Notes: generated from the sequence alone by a model not told the origin. Positions 25,039 to 36,965 are shown, numbered from the stretch's first letter. The stretch is 64,000 nt of DNA from Prosapia bicincta (GCA_036971475.1 JBAIZL010000002.1:52887229-52951228); one strand, 5' to 3'. Numbers and translations: made by a program.

Positions 25039-25723
25039 TGCAGCGGCCAGAATGTCCGATGCAAAGAATCTGGGTAATTGTACAGAATACCAGAATCAAA
25101 CCTAACCGGGTTAAATAATTGACTAAATTTATATATACAAATTTTAAAACATTATAATAATAATAATATTAAAACTAGGGTAAATAATAGTAAAATGAAG
25201 AAAATTAGAAATAACTTTATACTTAAAAAACATAAATTATAAGCAATAAGAAAAATTATCACTTCAAAGTGGATAGCCTAAATTATGTAAACAAAAAAAG
25301 ACGGTAATTGTGTAGTATAACAAACTAGGCCTAGATGCCGGCTATTAAAATAATTGTACTTAAAAATAATCAGGAATAAAGAATGTAAATTAAGATGTGA
25401 GGAAAGTAAATTAGGCCTAGCTAGGGAAAATAGTATTTATGTAAAAGTAAAGATTAAATGTTAAAGTGTAATAGCCTAAGAAATTAGGTTATAATAGAAG
25501 AAGTCATATTTGATTTCGGAAAAAACCGCTTAGGGCATTGATTATAAATCTTGTCACTACGAAACGAAAGCGCTACAGTCGAACTTTGGATTAAGAATGT
25601 TAAAAAGTTAATTAAATTAAATGAGAAGAAATAAAGTCAAATAACCATTACTTTCTTACTGACTTAGCAATTGAGGAAGAGAAATAAACAACGGCAAAGG
25701 TTATAAAAAGTAAGTCGGTAAGA
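25039..25723 (+). repeat. 5' LTR of copy 1, internally deleted (685 bp)
   Basis: It begins TGCAGCGGCC and ends GTCGGTAAGA. It matches the two ends of the 2014-bp 3' LTR but lacks the middle: after AATAAAGTCAAAT (near 25642) it jumps to AACCATTACTTTC, equivalent to joining 3' LTR positions ~30350 and ~31680. About 1.33 kb is missing, including the LTR hairpin. The nearly intact LTRs of copy 2 carry the middle part, so this is a deletion here. Confidence 0.93.
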
Positions 25724-25729
25724 AAAGTA

Positions 25730-25742
25730 TGGCGCCCAACGT
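25730..25742 (+). promoter_or_regulatory. Primer-binding site, tRNA-Lys type
   Basis: TGGCGCCCAACGT lies 6 nt after the LTR. It complements the 3' end of arthropod tRNA-Lys(CTT), CCA included, over 13 nt; a nearby GGCTCGA would extend the match after a short disagreement. The identical site occurs in copy 2. It primes minus-strand DNA synthesis. Confidence 0.85.
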
Positions 25743-26222
25743 TTGAGGCTCGATGCTTACATTGTAACATCGGGTCAACATCAAATAGAGACAGATTTAA
25801 ATCGACTAAGGAGCCTAGTGAAACAAAATTAATTAAATAGAATTCAATTAAAATTGTAAAAAATAATAGGAATCATAAAATGAAAACCAAAGAAGTTCTT
25901 TAAATTAAATAAGAGTTAATTATATTAAAAATGAAATTAAAAAGAACTTAGAATAAATAATAATAATTAAAAGGAAATAATTAAGTAAAATAAAATTCAG
26001 TAGGCGTCGGTAGTTCATAATATAAATAATAATGTTAGTTATTAATGAAAGTAAATAGAATACATAGGCGTTAGATAGACAAGGTCAAGGGAACACTGAA
26101 CCGGATCACATCGAGCACAATTCTAAATGAATATTTAATTAAATACTCAGTATATAGTAAAAATATAGAAGTAGGAGAAGTTAGTAAGGGAATAAAAGGA
26201 TAGTTAAATACGAGACTTTAAG
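25743..26222 (+). other. Leader (5' untranslated) region of copy 1
   Basis: 480 nt without a long open frame between primer site and gag start, A-rich on the sense strand. Packaging signals would be expected here, but none can be named. Confidence 0.7.
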
Positions 26223-27647
26223 ATGGCGACAAGACAGAGAAAAGACACAGAACCATCTGAAATGATGGAGTTTTTTAAAAAAATGATGGAGGAACAAAAA
26301 CAGGAGAGATTAAAAGAGATGGAGGAACAAAAACAGGAAAGATTAAAAGAGATGGAAGAACAGAAACAAGGGAGAATAAAGGAACAAGAAGAATTAGTAA
26401 AAAAGATAGAGGAACAAAAACAGGAAAGATTAAAAGAGATGGAGGAACAGAAACAAGGGAGAATAAAGGAGCAAGAAGAATTAGTAAAAATGATAGAGGA
26501 ACAAAGAAAGAAAGAAAGAGAGGAGGAAAAAGTAGAAAGAAAGAAAGAAAGAGAGGAGGATAAACAAGAAATTAAGAATCTTTGGGAAATCATGAATAAG
26601 AGGATAGAGGAAATAAATGAAGGAATTACAAGAAAGAATGAGGAAATGGGAAATAAAATCCAAGAAACTATAGAAAAGATGTATAACTTAGAGGTAACAT
26701 TCAGTGAAAATAAACAGACTGTAGAAACAGTTAAGGGAGAAGTCAAAAAAGTAGAAAGAAGGGTACAAGTAGTTGAGAATAAGATAAAGAATATGGGAGA
26801 AGGGATAAATATAGCTACCTTGTTTAAATCAAGGATGTTTGAGATGGGTGATAATGGAGGCAAAAGCAAGAAGGAATTCTACGGTAGGGAAGATGAAGAC
26901 CCTATTGATTTCATTAAACACCTAGAAGGTATAATGTCCGAAATTGATCCTGACATGGAGGAAGGACAAAAAAGGAAAATAATGGAGAGACATCTTAAAG
27001 GACCAGCACAAGAATGGTGGTTGGCCATGAATATGGAGGACGAAAATTATGATGAAGTTAAGGAGAGATTCTTTAGCCACTTTTGGGGATCTCATGCACA
27101 AGAGAGAATTCGAGGAAGAATCGAAAATGGAAAATATGAATACCATCGAGGCACAAACAACATGGTAAATTATTTCTTAAAAATGGTGAACACGGCGAGA
27201 CACCTAACCCCGCCATACAATCAGGCGGAGTTAATTATGAAGATTATGAAGCATTATGGGAACAGAATGTATATAGGATGTTCCGGGATGGCGGCTACCG
27301 ACATAGAGGAGGCGGTAAAATACATCCGAAGGAACATGGAGCAGGAGGCTACCAGGAACCGGACTCAGCCTAGGACTGAGGAACGGGAACCTGAAAGGAG
27401 AGGGTTTACACACCAAACGAGAAACCCCGGATACAAGGGAAATTGGAGGCAAGAGCCTTACGCGGTAGAAGGGAGAGGAAACTGGAGACAGGGGCCCTAC
27501 AAAAGAGAGGGACCAAGAAATAGGCCGCAAAATCAGTGGCAACAACAAAGGCCAGAGCACAGGCCACAAAACCAAACGGAAGAAGGCCCACAGACAAAAG
27601 AAAAGAGACCACAAAATCCAGGGCCAAGTGGTCAATCAAAAAACTAA
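26223..27647 (+). CDS. gag: Gag-like protein, 474 aa
   Basis: Structural protein expected to assemble the particle around element RNA. The start ATG sits in a good context (AAGATGG). Residues ~15-190 are a long charged coiled coil built partly on an 11-residue unit EEQKQERLKEM. Residues ~218-365 form a capsid-like region with EDPIDFIKHLEGIM, GPAQEWWLAMN and ERFFSHFWGS, typical of Ty3/Gypsy Gag (retrotransposon gag domain). The tail (~375-474) is rich in Arg, Gln, Pro and Gly with repeated GNWRQ-P words. No CCHC zinc knuckle is present, so RNA binding probably relies on the basic tail. The reading frame is intact. The last sense codons TCA AAA AAC precede TAA and form the frameshift site. Copy 2 encodes 485 aa, having one more 11-residue unit. 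Confidence 0.9.
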   Translation: MATRQRKDTEPSEMMEFFKKMMEEQKQERLKEMEEQKQERLKEMEEQKQGRIKEQEELVKKIEEQKQERLKEMEEQKQGRIKEQEELVKMIEEQRKKEREEEKVERKKEREEDKQEIKNLWEIMNKRIEEINEGITRKNEEMGNKIQETIEKMYNLEVTFSENKQTVETVKGEVKKVERRVQVVENKIKNMGEGINIATLFKSRMFEMGDNGGKSKKEFYGREDEDPIDFIKHLEGIMSEIDPDMEEGQKRKIMERHLKGPAQEWWLAMNMEDENYDEVKERFFSHFWGSHAQERIRGRIENGKYEYHRGTNNMVNYFLKMVNTARHLTPPYNQAELIMKIMKHYGNRMYIGCSGMAATDIEEAVKYIRRNMEQEATRNRTQPRTEEREPERRGFTHQTRNPGYKGNWRQEPYAVEGRGNWRQGPYKREGPRNRPQNQWQQQRPEHRPQNQTEEGPQTKEKRPQNPGPSGQSKN

Positions 27648-29152
27648 ATGAGAGGATCCCTAATGGTAGGAAGGAAAAGAGGAGACAACCATTAGAGATC
27701 CAACAACAAACAAAATATAGGAAATATTACCCGGAGAAACAGGGAACAGTAAATAAAGGAAAGGCGGAAGACCTAAAGAACAAAAATAAAAAAACAATAC
27801 AACAGGAAAATAACAATGAAGTACACCAAAATCAAGAACGTAGAGTTGGTGGACTATCTCTTGATATTCGTGCTGAATTGTTAGAAGAGGACAAGGAGAT
27901 TGGCGAAGGTAACCAGAAGAAAGAAACATGCCCTGTAATTGACTGTGAGGTAGAAGGGCACTCTATAGAGGTAGAGATTGACACGGGTGTAGACGTGTCA
28001 GTCATTCAAGAAAAGGCTTACAACAACCTCAAGTTGCATGGGCTTAAGTTCCTGGAACTACCCATCAACAATGTGGGAGTTGTAACAGCCATTAAGACTG
28101 CACAAATAAAGGTTACCCGGCAATGCTTAATTCCCTTAACAATTAAAGGCATAAAAGTGGACTGCATCTTCATAGTGGTCTCTAAACTTCGGTCGGAGAT
28201 GATTATGGGGTGCAACACACTGTATGACCTAAAGGCACGGATAAACATGGATAGACGCTTTGTGACATTCGAAATAGAAGGGGAAATGGTGTACCAGGAC
28301 TTTAAAAGTAAAATACAAAAGATAGAGGAAAATGAAGAAGTCCGAAAAATATGCAAGATAACCCAGGAAAAAGAAGATGCATCAACAATAGGGCATCAAA
28401 GCAAAAAGGAGGGGTTAATGCGACAGTGCGAGAAGCAGGGGCACTGCCGAATGAATGAAGGAGGAAATGGACAAGAAACAAGTAAAGGGGAAATCTTAAA
28501 TATAACGAACGAATATCAAAGAAAAATAAAAAATGAAACAGAGGAAAAATTAAACAAAAACAAAAAATTAAAAAACAAAAATGAAAATATAATAAATAAG
28601 GAAATAAATTTAAGACCTGAGGGAGTCAAAACAGGAGATAAAGAAACAAAGGACATGGAAAGAAGAGCTGCAGCTGAGATTAAGAGCAAACCAAAATATA
28701 AACAAGGTAAGGCTGAAATAGTGCCAAAAAGGGGAAATAATGTGAGTGGAAAAATAATAAATAAGAAAATAAATATAAATAAAAGTATAAACGTCGCGTC
28801 GAAACAATTAAAAGGGGGGAACAACGAGGTTAAAATGAATAACCAACAAGTAGCTCGGAAGCCCATGACTAAGACTTTAGATCCTGGAGAGATAACCCAA
28901 AGGAAAGAAATTGAAATTAAAGAAAGAAAAAAGAAAAACCCATTTACTAGTTCAAGAGTTCGAAAGTCAATTAAAATGAGAGCCAATCCAAATACGAGAA
29001 GAACCTTCATTTCATTACAAGTCAAAAACAGAAAAATAAAAGGTAGATTTAAGGAGAATAAGGGAAAGTTAAGAAATTGGAAAAGGAGAAAGAAGAAAAA
29101 GAAAGATAAAGCTGGACAGATAATAAGAAAATATTTAAAGAATAAAGGATAA
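27536..29152 (+). CDS. pro: -1 frame protease (retropepsin) ORF with basic C-terminal extension
   Basis: Open in the -1 frame relative to gag and overlapping it by ~110 nt; probably made only as a Gag-Pro fusion through the slip site at 27638-27644, so the ATG at 27536 is unlikely to be used. Numbered from that ATG, residues ~130-255 form an aspartic protease: CPVIDCEVEG, then IEVEIDTGVDVSVIQ (catalytic Asp ~149), then later EMIMGCNTLYDLKARIN, the expected second hydrophobic-Gly motif. Copy 2 has DTGA where this copy has DTGV, a change next to the active site. Residues ~270-538 are Lys/Asn/Glu-rich, ending in KRRKKKKKDK and KYLKNKG, with no similarity that I recognise. No reverse transcriptase motifs (such as F/YxDD) or integrase HHCC/DDE motifs are seen. 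Intact frame. Confidence 0.85.
   Translation: MATTKARAQATKPNGRRPTDKRKETTKSRAKWSIKKLNERIPNGRKEKRRQPLEIQQQTKYRKYYPEKQGTVNKGKAEDLKNKNKKTIQQENNNEVHQNQERRVGGLSLDIRAELLEEDKEIGEGNQKKETCPVIDCEVEGHSIEVEIDTGVDVSVIQEKAYNNLKLHGLKFLELPINNVGVVTAIKTAQIKVTRQCLIPLTIKGIKVDCIFIVVSKLRSEMIMGCNTLYDLKARINMDRRFVTFEIEGEMVYQDFKSKIQKIEENEEVRKICKITQEKEDASTIGHQSKKEGLMRQCEKQGHCRMNEGGNGQETSKGEILNITNEYQRKIKNETEEKLNKNKKLKNKNENIINKEINLRPEGVKTGDKETKDMERRAAAEIKSKPKYKQGKAEIVPKRGNNVSGKIINKKININKSINVASKQLKGGNNEVKMNNQQVARKPMTKTLDPGEITQRKEIEIKERKKKNPFTSSRVRKSIKMRANPNTRRTFISLQVKNRKIKGRFKENKGKLRNWKRRKKKKKDKAGQIIRKYLKNKG
27638..27644 (+). promoter_or_regulatory. -1 ribosomal frameshift heptamer A AAA AAC
   Basis: In the gag frame the codons are TCA AAA AAC TAA, so the heptamer fits X XXY YYZ exactly and sits directly before the gag stop. 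Slipping back one base moves ribosomes into the protease frame. This heptamer is a classical -1 slip site, for example at retroviral gag-pro junctions. It is preserved in copy 2. Confidence 0.85.
27654..27701 (+). promoter_or_regulatory. Frameshift-stimulating hairpin
   Basis: GGATCCCTAATGGT (27654-27667) pairs with ACCATTAGAGATCC (27688-27701): 13 of 14 pairs, one C-A mismatch, 20-nt loop. It begins 9 nt after the slip heptamer, inside the usual spacing for stimulatory structures. Copy 2 has the same sequence and spacing. Confidence 0.75.
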
Positions 29153-29731
29153 TAAGGTAAGGTAAATAAAAAATGATCCATCAGTGACATAGGGAGTAAC
29201 GGTTAAGTAATAAAAATAAAAATGTAAAATAAATCTAAGTAGTAGATTAAAGCAGTAACATAATCCAAATACATAGGACAAATAATATAAAATCAGTATT
29301 AAATGTGAAAGAAAAAGCCATATGTTAAATGAACGGGATTCATTGAATTTATTAAAGTAAAGGTTGTGTTAAACAACAATGAATGTGTAAAATAAGGAGT
29401 ACAATATACAATATTGTATAGTTAATATAAACTTGAAATAAGATTAAATAAAAAAGAATGTGACTAAGGACAGGAGTAATAAATGAGTAAATAGCATGTG
29501 AAGTGACTAATGTGACAATGATATATATGAGTGAAAGGGACAGGAGAGTAAATTGTGAACTTTAGTAAAATTAATTAAGTTATGAAGATGAATAGGAATA
29601 GTAGATTAATGAAAGGAATATGAAAATTTTAATATAAACTAGTATAAGTGTTAATGTTACTTTTCACAAATATGTTATTAATTATGTTTATCTGTTTCAA
29701 GGGAGAGAAGAACCAAAATTTTCATATATTT
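29153..29731 (+). other. Untranslated stretch between protease ORF and polypurine tract
   Basis: About 580 nt, A-rich, no long open frame; nothing resembling env or polymerase. Confidence 0.75.
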
Positions 29732-29744
29732 AAAAAGGGGGGAA
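29732..29744 (+). promoter_or_regulatory. Polypurine tract
   Basis: AAAAAGGGGGGAA lies 3 nt before the 3' LTR start and would prime plus-strand DNA synthesis. Copy 2 is identical. Confidence 0.88.
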
Positions 29745-29747
29745 TTT

Positions 29748-31761
29748 TGCAGCGGCCAGAATGTCCGATGCAAAGAATCTGGGTAATTGTACAGAATACC
29801 AGAATCAAACCTAACCGGGTTAAATAATTGACTAAATTTATATATAAAAATTTTAAAACATTATAATAATAATAATATTAAAACTAGGGTAAATAATAGT
29901 AAAATGAAGAAAATTAGAAATAGCTTTAGACTTAAAAAACATAAATTATAAGCAATAAGAAAAATTATCACTTCAAAGTGGATAGCCTAAATTATGTAAA
30001 CAAAAAAAGACGGTAATTGTGTAGTATAACAAACTAGGCCTAGATGCCGGCTATTAAAATAATTGTACTTAAAAATAATCAGGAATAAAGAATGTAAATT
30101 AAGATGTGAGGAAAGTAAATTAGGCCTAGCTAGGGAAAATAGTATTTATGTAAAAGTAAAGATTAAATGTTAAAGTGTAATAGCCTAAGAAATTAGGTTA
30201 TAATAGAAGAAGTCATATTTGATTTCGGAAAAAACCGCTTAGGGCATTGATTATAAATCTTGTCACTACGAAACGAAAGCGCTACAGTCGATCTTTGGAT
30301 TAAGAATGTTAAAAAGTTAATTAAATTAAATGAGAAGAAATAAAGTCAAATATGTTATTAAATAAAAGGTAAAAATGCAAAGGACACATCAGAATACAGA
30401 AACGCCTTTTATAAAAAGGGAAACTAATCTTAGTTCAGAATTTCCGAACAAACAAAGTCAATTGCCATGGCAACGGCTTTCTGATTGGTCAAAAGTTGAA
30501 AAATGGATACTGGGACGTGGGAAGTTTGAAATTGGAGAAGGAGGCCTCACAAAAGAACGCTATCCAAGATCAGAATGCATTAGGCTCTCAAAGCGAGCAG
30601 ACGTGTTTTTGTACCATGCGATCAGGACAAGAAAAAATGTGCTAAAAACAGAGTAAAAAGTGCTACGATGTGATCAGGGGAAGGAAGATATATATGAGCA
30701 AGGGCTCATATATACCCAGAACAAAATTTCGACCACCAAAATGCAAAATTAATGAAAATAAGAAGATTAACCGAAATTATGGAGAGACGCCTACCTACCA
30801 AGACCCTTGAAGCTGTAACAGGACCGACAGATGACAACATTAATGAAGATAAAAAGATTTCTACAGTACAAGGTTATATAATCAATTTAATTATTCTTTT
30901 TTAAATAACATTTTACTTCAAATTATATTAACTTAATTTCAAAATTAAATAAGATGGGAATAATCTAAGGGACTGATTAGTCAATTCTCTTAGGTTACCC
31001 AAATTTAAGTAATAAAGATTCAAAATTGACTTTCCATTCCCATCGCTGTGGGAATGTATGGATTAAGTATAAAGATGTATATCTTATATGGCTTTTTCTA
31101 AGTGAATTTCTAATGAATAACTTCCAAAGAAGTTAATTGTTCAAGGCCTAGCCTAAAGGCATTACATAGTAATATTAAGTGTTTGAAAAAGAATCAGATT
31201 TTAAAATATGTTAAATTTAACTCTACTAATCAAAATTATATACAAAATTAATTATGGTAACTTTGATAATTTAAATTATATGTAAAATTAATGATAATAA
31301 GAAAATTTAAAAACAGAAGGAGATAATAATGTTTAGTTAAATGGCAAGTTGTATGAAATTTTGAAAAAATAATTAGTCAAGAAAATCCTGTGAAATTAAA
31401 TAAAAACAATAATAATTAATTTGAACCTTGGAACAAATAAATAAAAATGTATATTTTCCAATTAGCTGTGTTTTCATTCTAGATAAGATAAGTTCACTAG
31501 GTATCCAGGTATAGTCTTTAGATCACAAGTGTCTCTCAAAGATTCCACTACCCGAAAAGGAGCTTGAACAGGGCTTATCGGAGGCTAATTGGTTTTATCA
31601 AAAATTCAGGGGTTGGTTCCTCTGAGAGGTTTATTCCTTGAGGCACAGGTCTATGAAATTAGGTTCGTAGTCAATGGATAAACCATTACTTTCTTACTGA
31701 CTTAGCAATTGAGGAAGAGAAATAAACAACGGCAAAGGTTATAAAAAGTAAGTAGGTAAGA
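29748..31761 (+). repeat. 3' LTR of copy 1 (2014 bp, full length)
   Basis: It starts TGCAGCGGCC and ends GGTAGGTAAGA rather than in CA; the end is fixed by comparing four LTR ends in the window and by the GTTC duplication. It contains the hairpin at 30689 and AATAAA-type strings near 31435. A 93-codon open frame (30375-30656) lies inside, but copy 2 breaks it with a CAA-to-TAA change and a frameshift, so it is not treated as a gene. Confidence 0.92.
30689..30714. repeat. LTR hairpin, 11-bp stem
   Basis: ATATATGAGC arms flank a 4-nt loop (AAGG). Copy 2 keeps the stem but has a different loop (AAGT on the sense strand). It could be a structured part of the LTR transcript or a dyad protein site; its embedded TATATAT could also be a TATA box. 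Confidence 0.6.
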
Positions 31762-31765
31762 GTTC
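31762..31765. repeat. Right target-site duplication of LTR copy 1 (GTTC)
   Basis: Matches 25035-25038. Confidence 0.75.
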
Positions 31766-33821
31766 ATTCCTTAAATTTACTTTGCTTTTTGAAGTTCAAT
31801 TAATTTTAAATTTAATTTTCCATAGCTGGTTAAATTGTACTTGAGTAAATTTGAGTAAGATTTTGTAATTGGGAGAAGCCAGTCGACCTTCAGCTTTCTT
31901 CTGATGTGAATCGGATGTCCGTAGAGGTTCACTTAGTTTCAATAATTGACGGAAGTTCTCTCTTTTTGATCGCTCAAATGTTGCTCCTTTGGAAACTTGG
32001 AGCTCTTGCGACTTTTTGATTCCACCACCACCTGAACTTCTACATCCCAGATCTCGTCTCACTCCTCCAACATCCATTTACCACCTTCATCATTGCCTCC
32101 AGCTGCGGCTACTAGCACTTCAATACCTTCACCTCCAGCTTCCAAAATTAGACTCTATCTTACATCAATTCCTTAATGCTCATGGTGTTTCACTTTCGCT
32201 TTCTTCCTCTCTTGTCCACAAATTAATTTCTTTTTTTCAATCAATTCTGTCCTGTTTTTCTTGTGATACCCTGGTTTGTCGTCACCACGTTTTTATTAGT
32301 TTGGTTTACGTCATATCTATTTCTCTGTCCGAGTGGAGTTTTACAATCGAGTTTAAAATTACTTCCTAAAGAGCTAGAGACCTAAAATGTTTAAATATAA
32401 GTCGGAATAAAATTATAATGAAATATTCACTCGGTTTCTTTTCTCTACATTTATTCAAACAAATCGAATTAGAGTGACTTGGAATTTTTTAATGTATGTC
32501 AGAACTGAATAATATCCTGATATTTCTTCTATACTTTGTCAACAAGATTAAATTTGATTGACGAACTACAGACTCAAAATTTTTTTTACAGGTCTGGACT
32601 GCACGGGTCAGGTTAACAATGCAACTTTCACTCGTTTTAAGTTTGTTTCGACATTATTTGTTTGAACACATTAGATTTTACTTGTGTCGTATGTGTACTT
32701 ACTATTTATGGAAAACATCTAGGTTTTTAAATATCTTTTGCAAAAAGAAATTTATATAAAACATTCCATTTTCGTTCCTTTTTTACGTTTCTAAAAACAT
32801 TCTGAAATGTGTTCGTTCAAACAATGGCGAAGTGGTTGGATTTTAATAGAGGTAAAGTGCTTATTATGATATCTTCTTGTTGGTGTCGAGTAGCCGCAGC
32901 ACAAAGAAGCTAACTCAAGTGGCACTTGTTACATCCTTCCACAAGAGGGGGATTCTAAGTATTCCTTAGAAAAGATGACTCTTACACAGACATTGTTTAC
33001 GATTTTCAAGACAAAGACAAGGTCAAACATAAATTTTAGTTTATTCAAGTCTGTAAAACAAATAATAAATATGGATTACAACTATTGCATTAATAGTTAA
33101 ATAATTGCATCTGTAGTATTTACTGTATAAATGTGAAAACATTATAAAAACATTATTATTAAAACATTAAATGACCGTAAAATAGTGCAGTTTATAAATT
33201 AAAACAAACAGATATATTGAAATCGGAATTGAACTGTTCAAATAATGTACCTAGTTTACACAGTTCTTCAGCGTAGCTTTACTTGCTTTATACAACACAA
33301 TTGGGTTGGCATATTAATAATACCAAGTCAATATTTAAGTTTGAAATATATTTTTATTTTTATTATATTATATTTAAAAAACGTTTATCCTTTTCGTAAC
33401 AATAATAATAACAATTTGTTTTATTTTCTGATTGTGTTTAACATTGTATGGTATTATGCTTTTGTAGTTGGTTTTACTTGTTTGTTAGTGTTGCCTCTTA
33501 AATAATATTTATGTTGTATTTCAAATGGCATATATTAAAGGAGACAATCATTTAACAAAAGTTTTTGTTGAAGATCATTGTAATAAATATTTTCAGATAA
33601 AATAAGTAGCCCTTTTAAGATGAAATTGTAGAATAATTAGATTATATAATTGTAGCTTTAGGTTTATTTTTAGTGATTAACCAAAAACTTATTCCGTAGT
33701 TATAAATCTGTTGTTTAATAATGGGAAAGAAATTTCCTCTAAGAATATAAGAAAAAAACACACATTATATAATGGTACACAAAGTATCACTTCTTGCACA
33801 ATTCATATTGCTTTATTAACC

Positions 33822-33822
<1 letters not shown>
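31766..33822. other. Gene-free stretch, locally less AT-rich at 31.9-32.3 kb
   Basis: The 31.8-32.37 kb part carries open frames on both strands (93 codons minus, 126 codons plus) and a higher GC content. Neither product resembles a family I know, so I leave it as undetermined. At 32824 an ATG opens MAKWLDFNRGK, faintly like the start of a Tc1/mariner helix-turn-helix, but stops after 29 codons. Confidence 0.4.

Positions 33823-33878
<56 letters not shown>
33823..33878. repeat. (TA)n microsatellite
   Basis: About 28 TA units without interruption. Confidence 0.98.
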
Positions 33879-33882
<4 letters not shown>

Positions 33883-33894
33883 CATAGTTGGTTA

Positions 33895-33980
33895 TATTTG
33901 TATTAGAAATTTAAGATTGGGTGAAGAATTTAAACAAATTGTTCTTTGTCATAGCATTCAAATATTGTAGACAACAAATT
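33895..33980 (+). repeat. Short direct repeat, copy 1
   Basis: Shares AGATTGGGTGAAGAATTTAA, ACAAATTGTTCTTTG and GTCATAGCATTCAAAT with 34320-34402, 425 bp downstream. Confidence 0.85.
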
Positions 33981-35458
33981 CTTAGAAATTTATGAAGGGC
34001 CCTACGAAAAAAAATGTCTTGATAATAGCAGTTACCAACTTACTTCCATAATTGATGGTAAACGTAAGGGTAAATTTAATTGTAGAATGTTAAAAAGGTA
34101 TCACAAACCCATATTACGTAATTAAATAATTGTATAAAAGAAATTTAGATTTTCATGCACAAATAATTAATGGTTAGGATCGTAGGATGAACAATGGCAT
34201 TGTAAACTTTCACATTTAATTTTAAAGAAAGATTAATAAATTGTATGATGTGATTTATAATTATGTAATATTTATAAGAGTAATGATAGATATAAGAGGA
34301 TAAACTATAGTAGAAATAAATGTATTGGAAATTTTAGATTGGGTGAAGAATTTAAAACAAATTGTTCTTTGATGTCATAGCATTCAAATTTTGTAAAATG
34401 TAAATTTAAGAAATCAAAGAAAATTAATTTTAAAATTCTGGGGACTCTATAACTTAAAGTACGAAGCTTTAGATTAAATTAAGTTAGTTGCTAAAATAAT
34501 CATTTGTAGAATTAAGCAAGGAAAGGCACAAATAGTTTTTCTAGTGCGGACAAAGCAGGTACCATGTCATTATCCTTTCCAGGAAAGCTATAAGTTGAGT
34601 CTGGCAAATTGACAATACAAGGTCCAAAGCTTTTTAAGATGGGAAATCCAGCGGCCGATATAGCCTGGGGAATTAGGTTTGGCTAATTGTAGAACTGTGG
34701 GAAACTTACAAAGAACGTATTGGTGGTAGTGGGAGAGATTAGGGATTTCATAAAAACTAAAGGATCGGAAGTTTAAAAAAGGTTTTTGAGGAGAGTCTCA
34801 GAGAAAGGCAGGCAGGTTGGTGGGGACCAGGACGGAAGTGTTGTAACGGGAGAATTTTGTTAAATTAAGTAGAGTTTTTTTAAGGGTAAAAGATAGTAAA
34901 GTGCGACGTAAAAGTTTTTTTGAAATATAAAGTGTTTTTTTTGTGTCAAATGTAAGCGCTGAAGTAAACAAGCCAGGATTCCAGGAACTCTTCAAAACAA
35001 TAAGTATATTGTAGAATAATATATTGTAAAATAAGTGTAGTCAACAGACATCTATCTTTTAGTTTAAAACAAATTTTAAGTTCATCAAAATTTATAAAAA
35101 TTATTCTAGTCACCATTTCTAATTTAAAAGCAAAGTTCCCGTAATAGCGACCCCGAGAGCAAGAATACATTTTTAATACTATTTTTTGTTTGTTATCTAT
35201 TAGAAATTAAAAGCCTCAGAAGTCCACCTTTTTTTATCATTGTAATTTTAATTAAGATATCAAGCCTGTCACTGCACAATATTAATATAAATTAGGAATA
35301 ATGTGTAGAGTTAATTGAAGAAATTAAATGCAAGTGATTTTTAAAAATTGATAAGATAATTAATTCTTTTATAAACCTGAAGGTGTGACATTAAAAGGTA
35401 AGGTAAATAAATAACATTAAATATAATTTTAATTATAACAAAAGTTAAGTTATAATAT
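33981..35458. other. Gene-free AT-rich stretch
   Basis: Contains the second copy of the direct repeat at 34320. Nothing else is supported. Confidence 0.5.
34320..34402 (+). repeat. Short direct repeat, copy 2
   Basis: Partner of 33895-33980. Confidence 0.85.

Positions 35459-36965
<1,507 letters not shown>

Larger units (their letters stand above)
25039..31761 (+). mobile_element. LTR retroelement copy 1: Gag-Pro only, no reverse transcriptase
   Basis: Order: 5' LTR (25039-25723, internally deleted), tRNA-Lys-type primer site, ~480-nt leader, gag, -1 frame protease ORF, ~580-nt untranslated stretch, polypurine tract, full 3' LTR (29748-31761), flanked by GTTC. There is no room or sequence for reverse transcriptase, RNase H or integrase: the protease ORF ends at 29152 and the LTR starts at 29748. 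Copy 2 in this window has the same gene content, so the lack of polymerase is a family trait and not a deletion in one copy. The Gag style, Lys primer and 4-bp duplication suggest the Ty3/Gypsy side of LTR elements. It would need enzymes from another element to move. Confidence 0.9.

Noticed and set aside
26204..29190. Long minus-strand frames opposite gag and pro (221, 224 and 134 codons)
   Set aside because: Antisense shadows of A-rich genes, full of Phe, Leu and Ser; the same appear opposite copy 2.
30375..30656. 93-codon open frame inside the 3' LTR of copy 1
   Set aside because: In copy 2 the same place has a CAA-to-TAA change and a later frameshift, so the frame is not preserved between young copies.
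32824..32913. Start resembling a Tc1/mariner helix-turn-helix (MAKWLDFNRGK)
   Set aside because: Only 29 codons before a stop, with no transposase sequence downstream.
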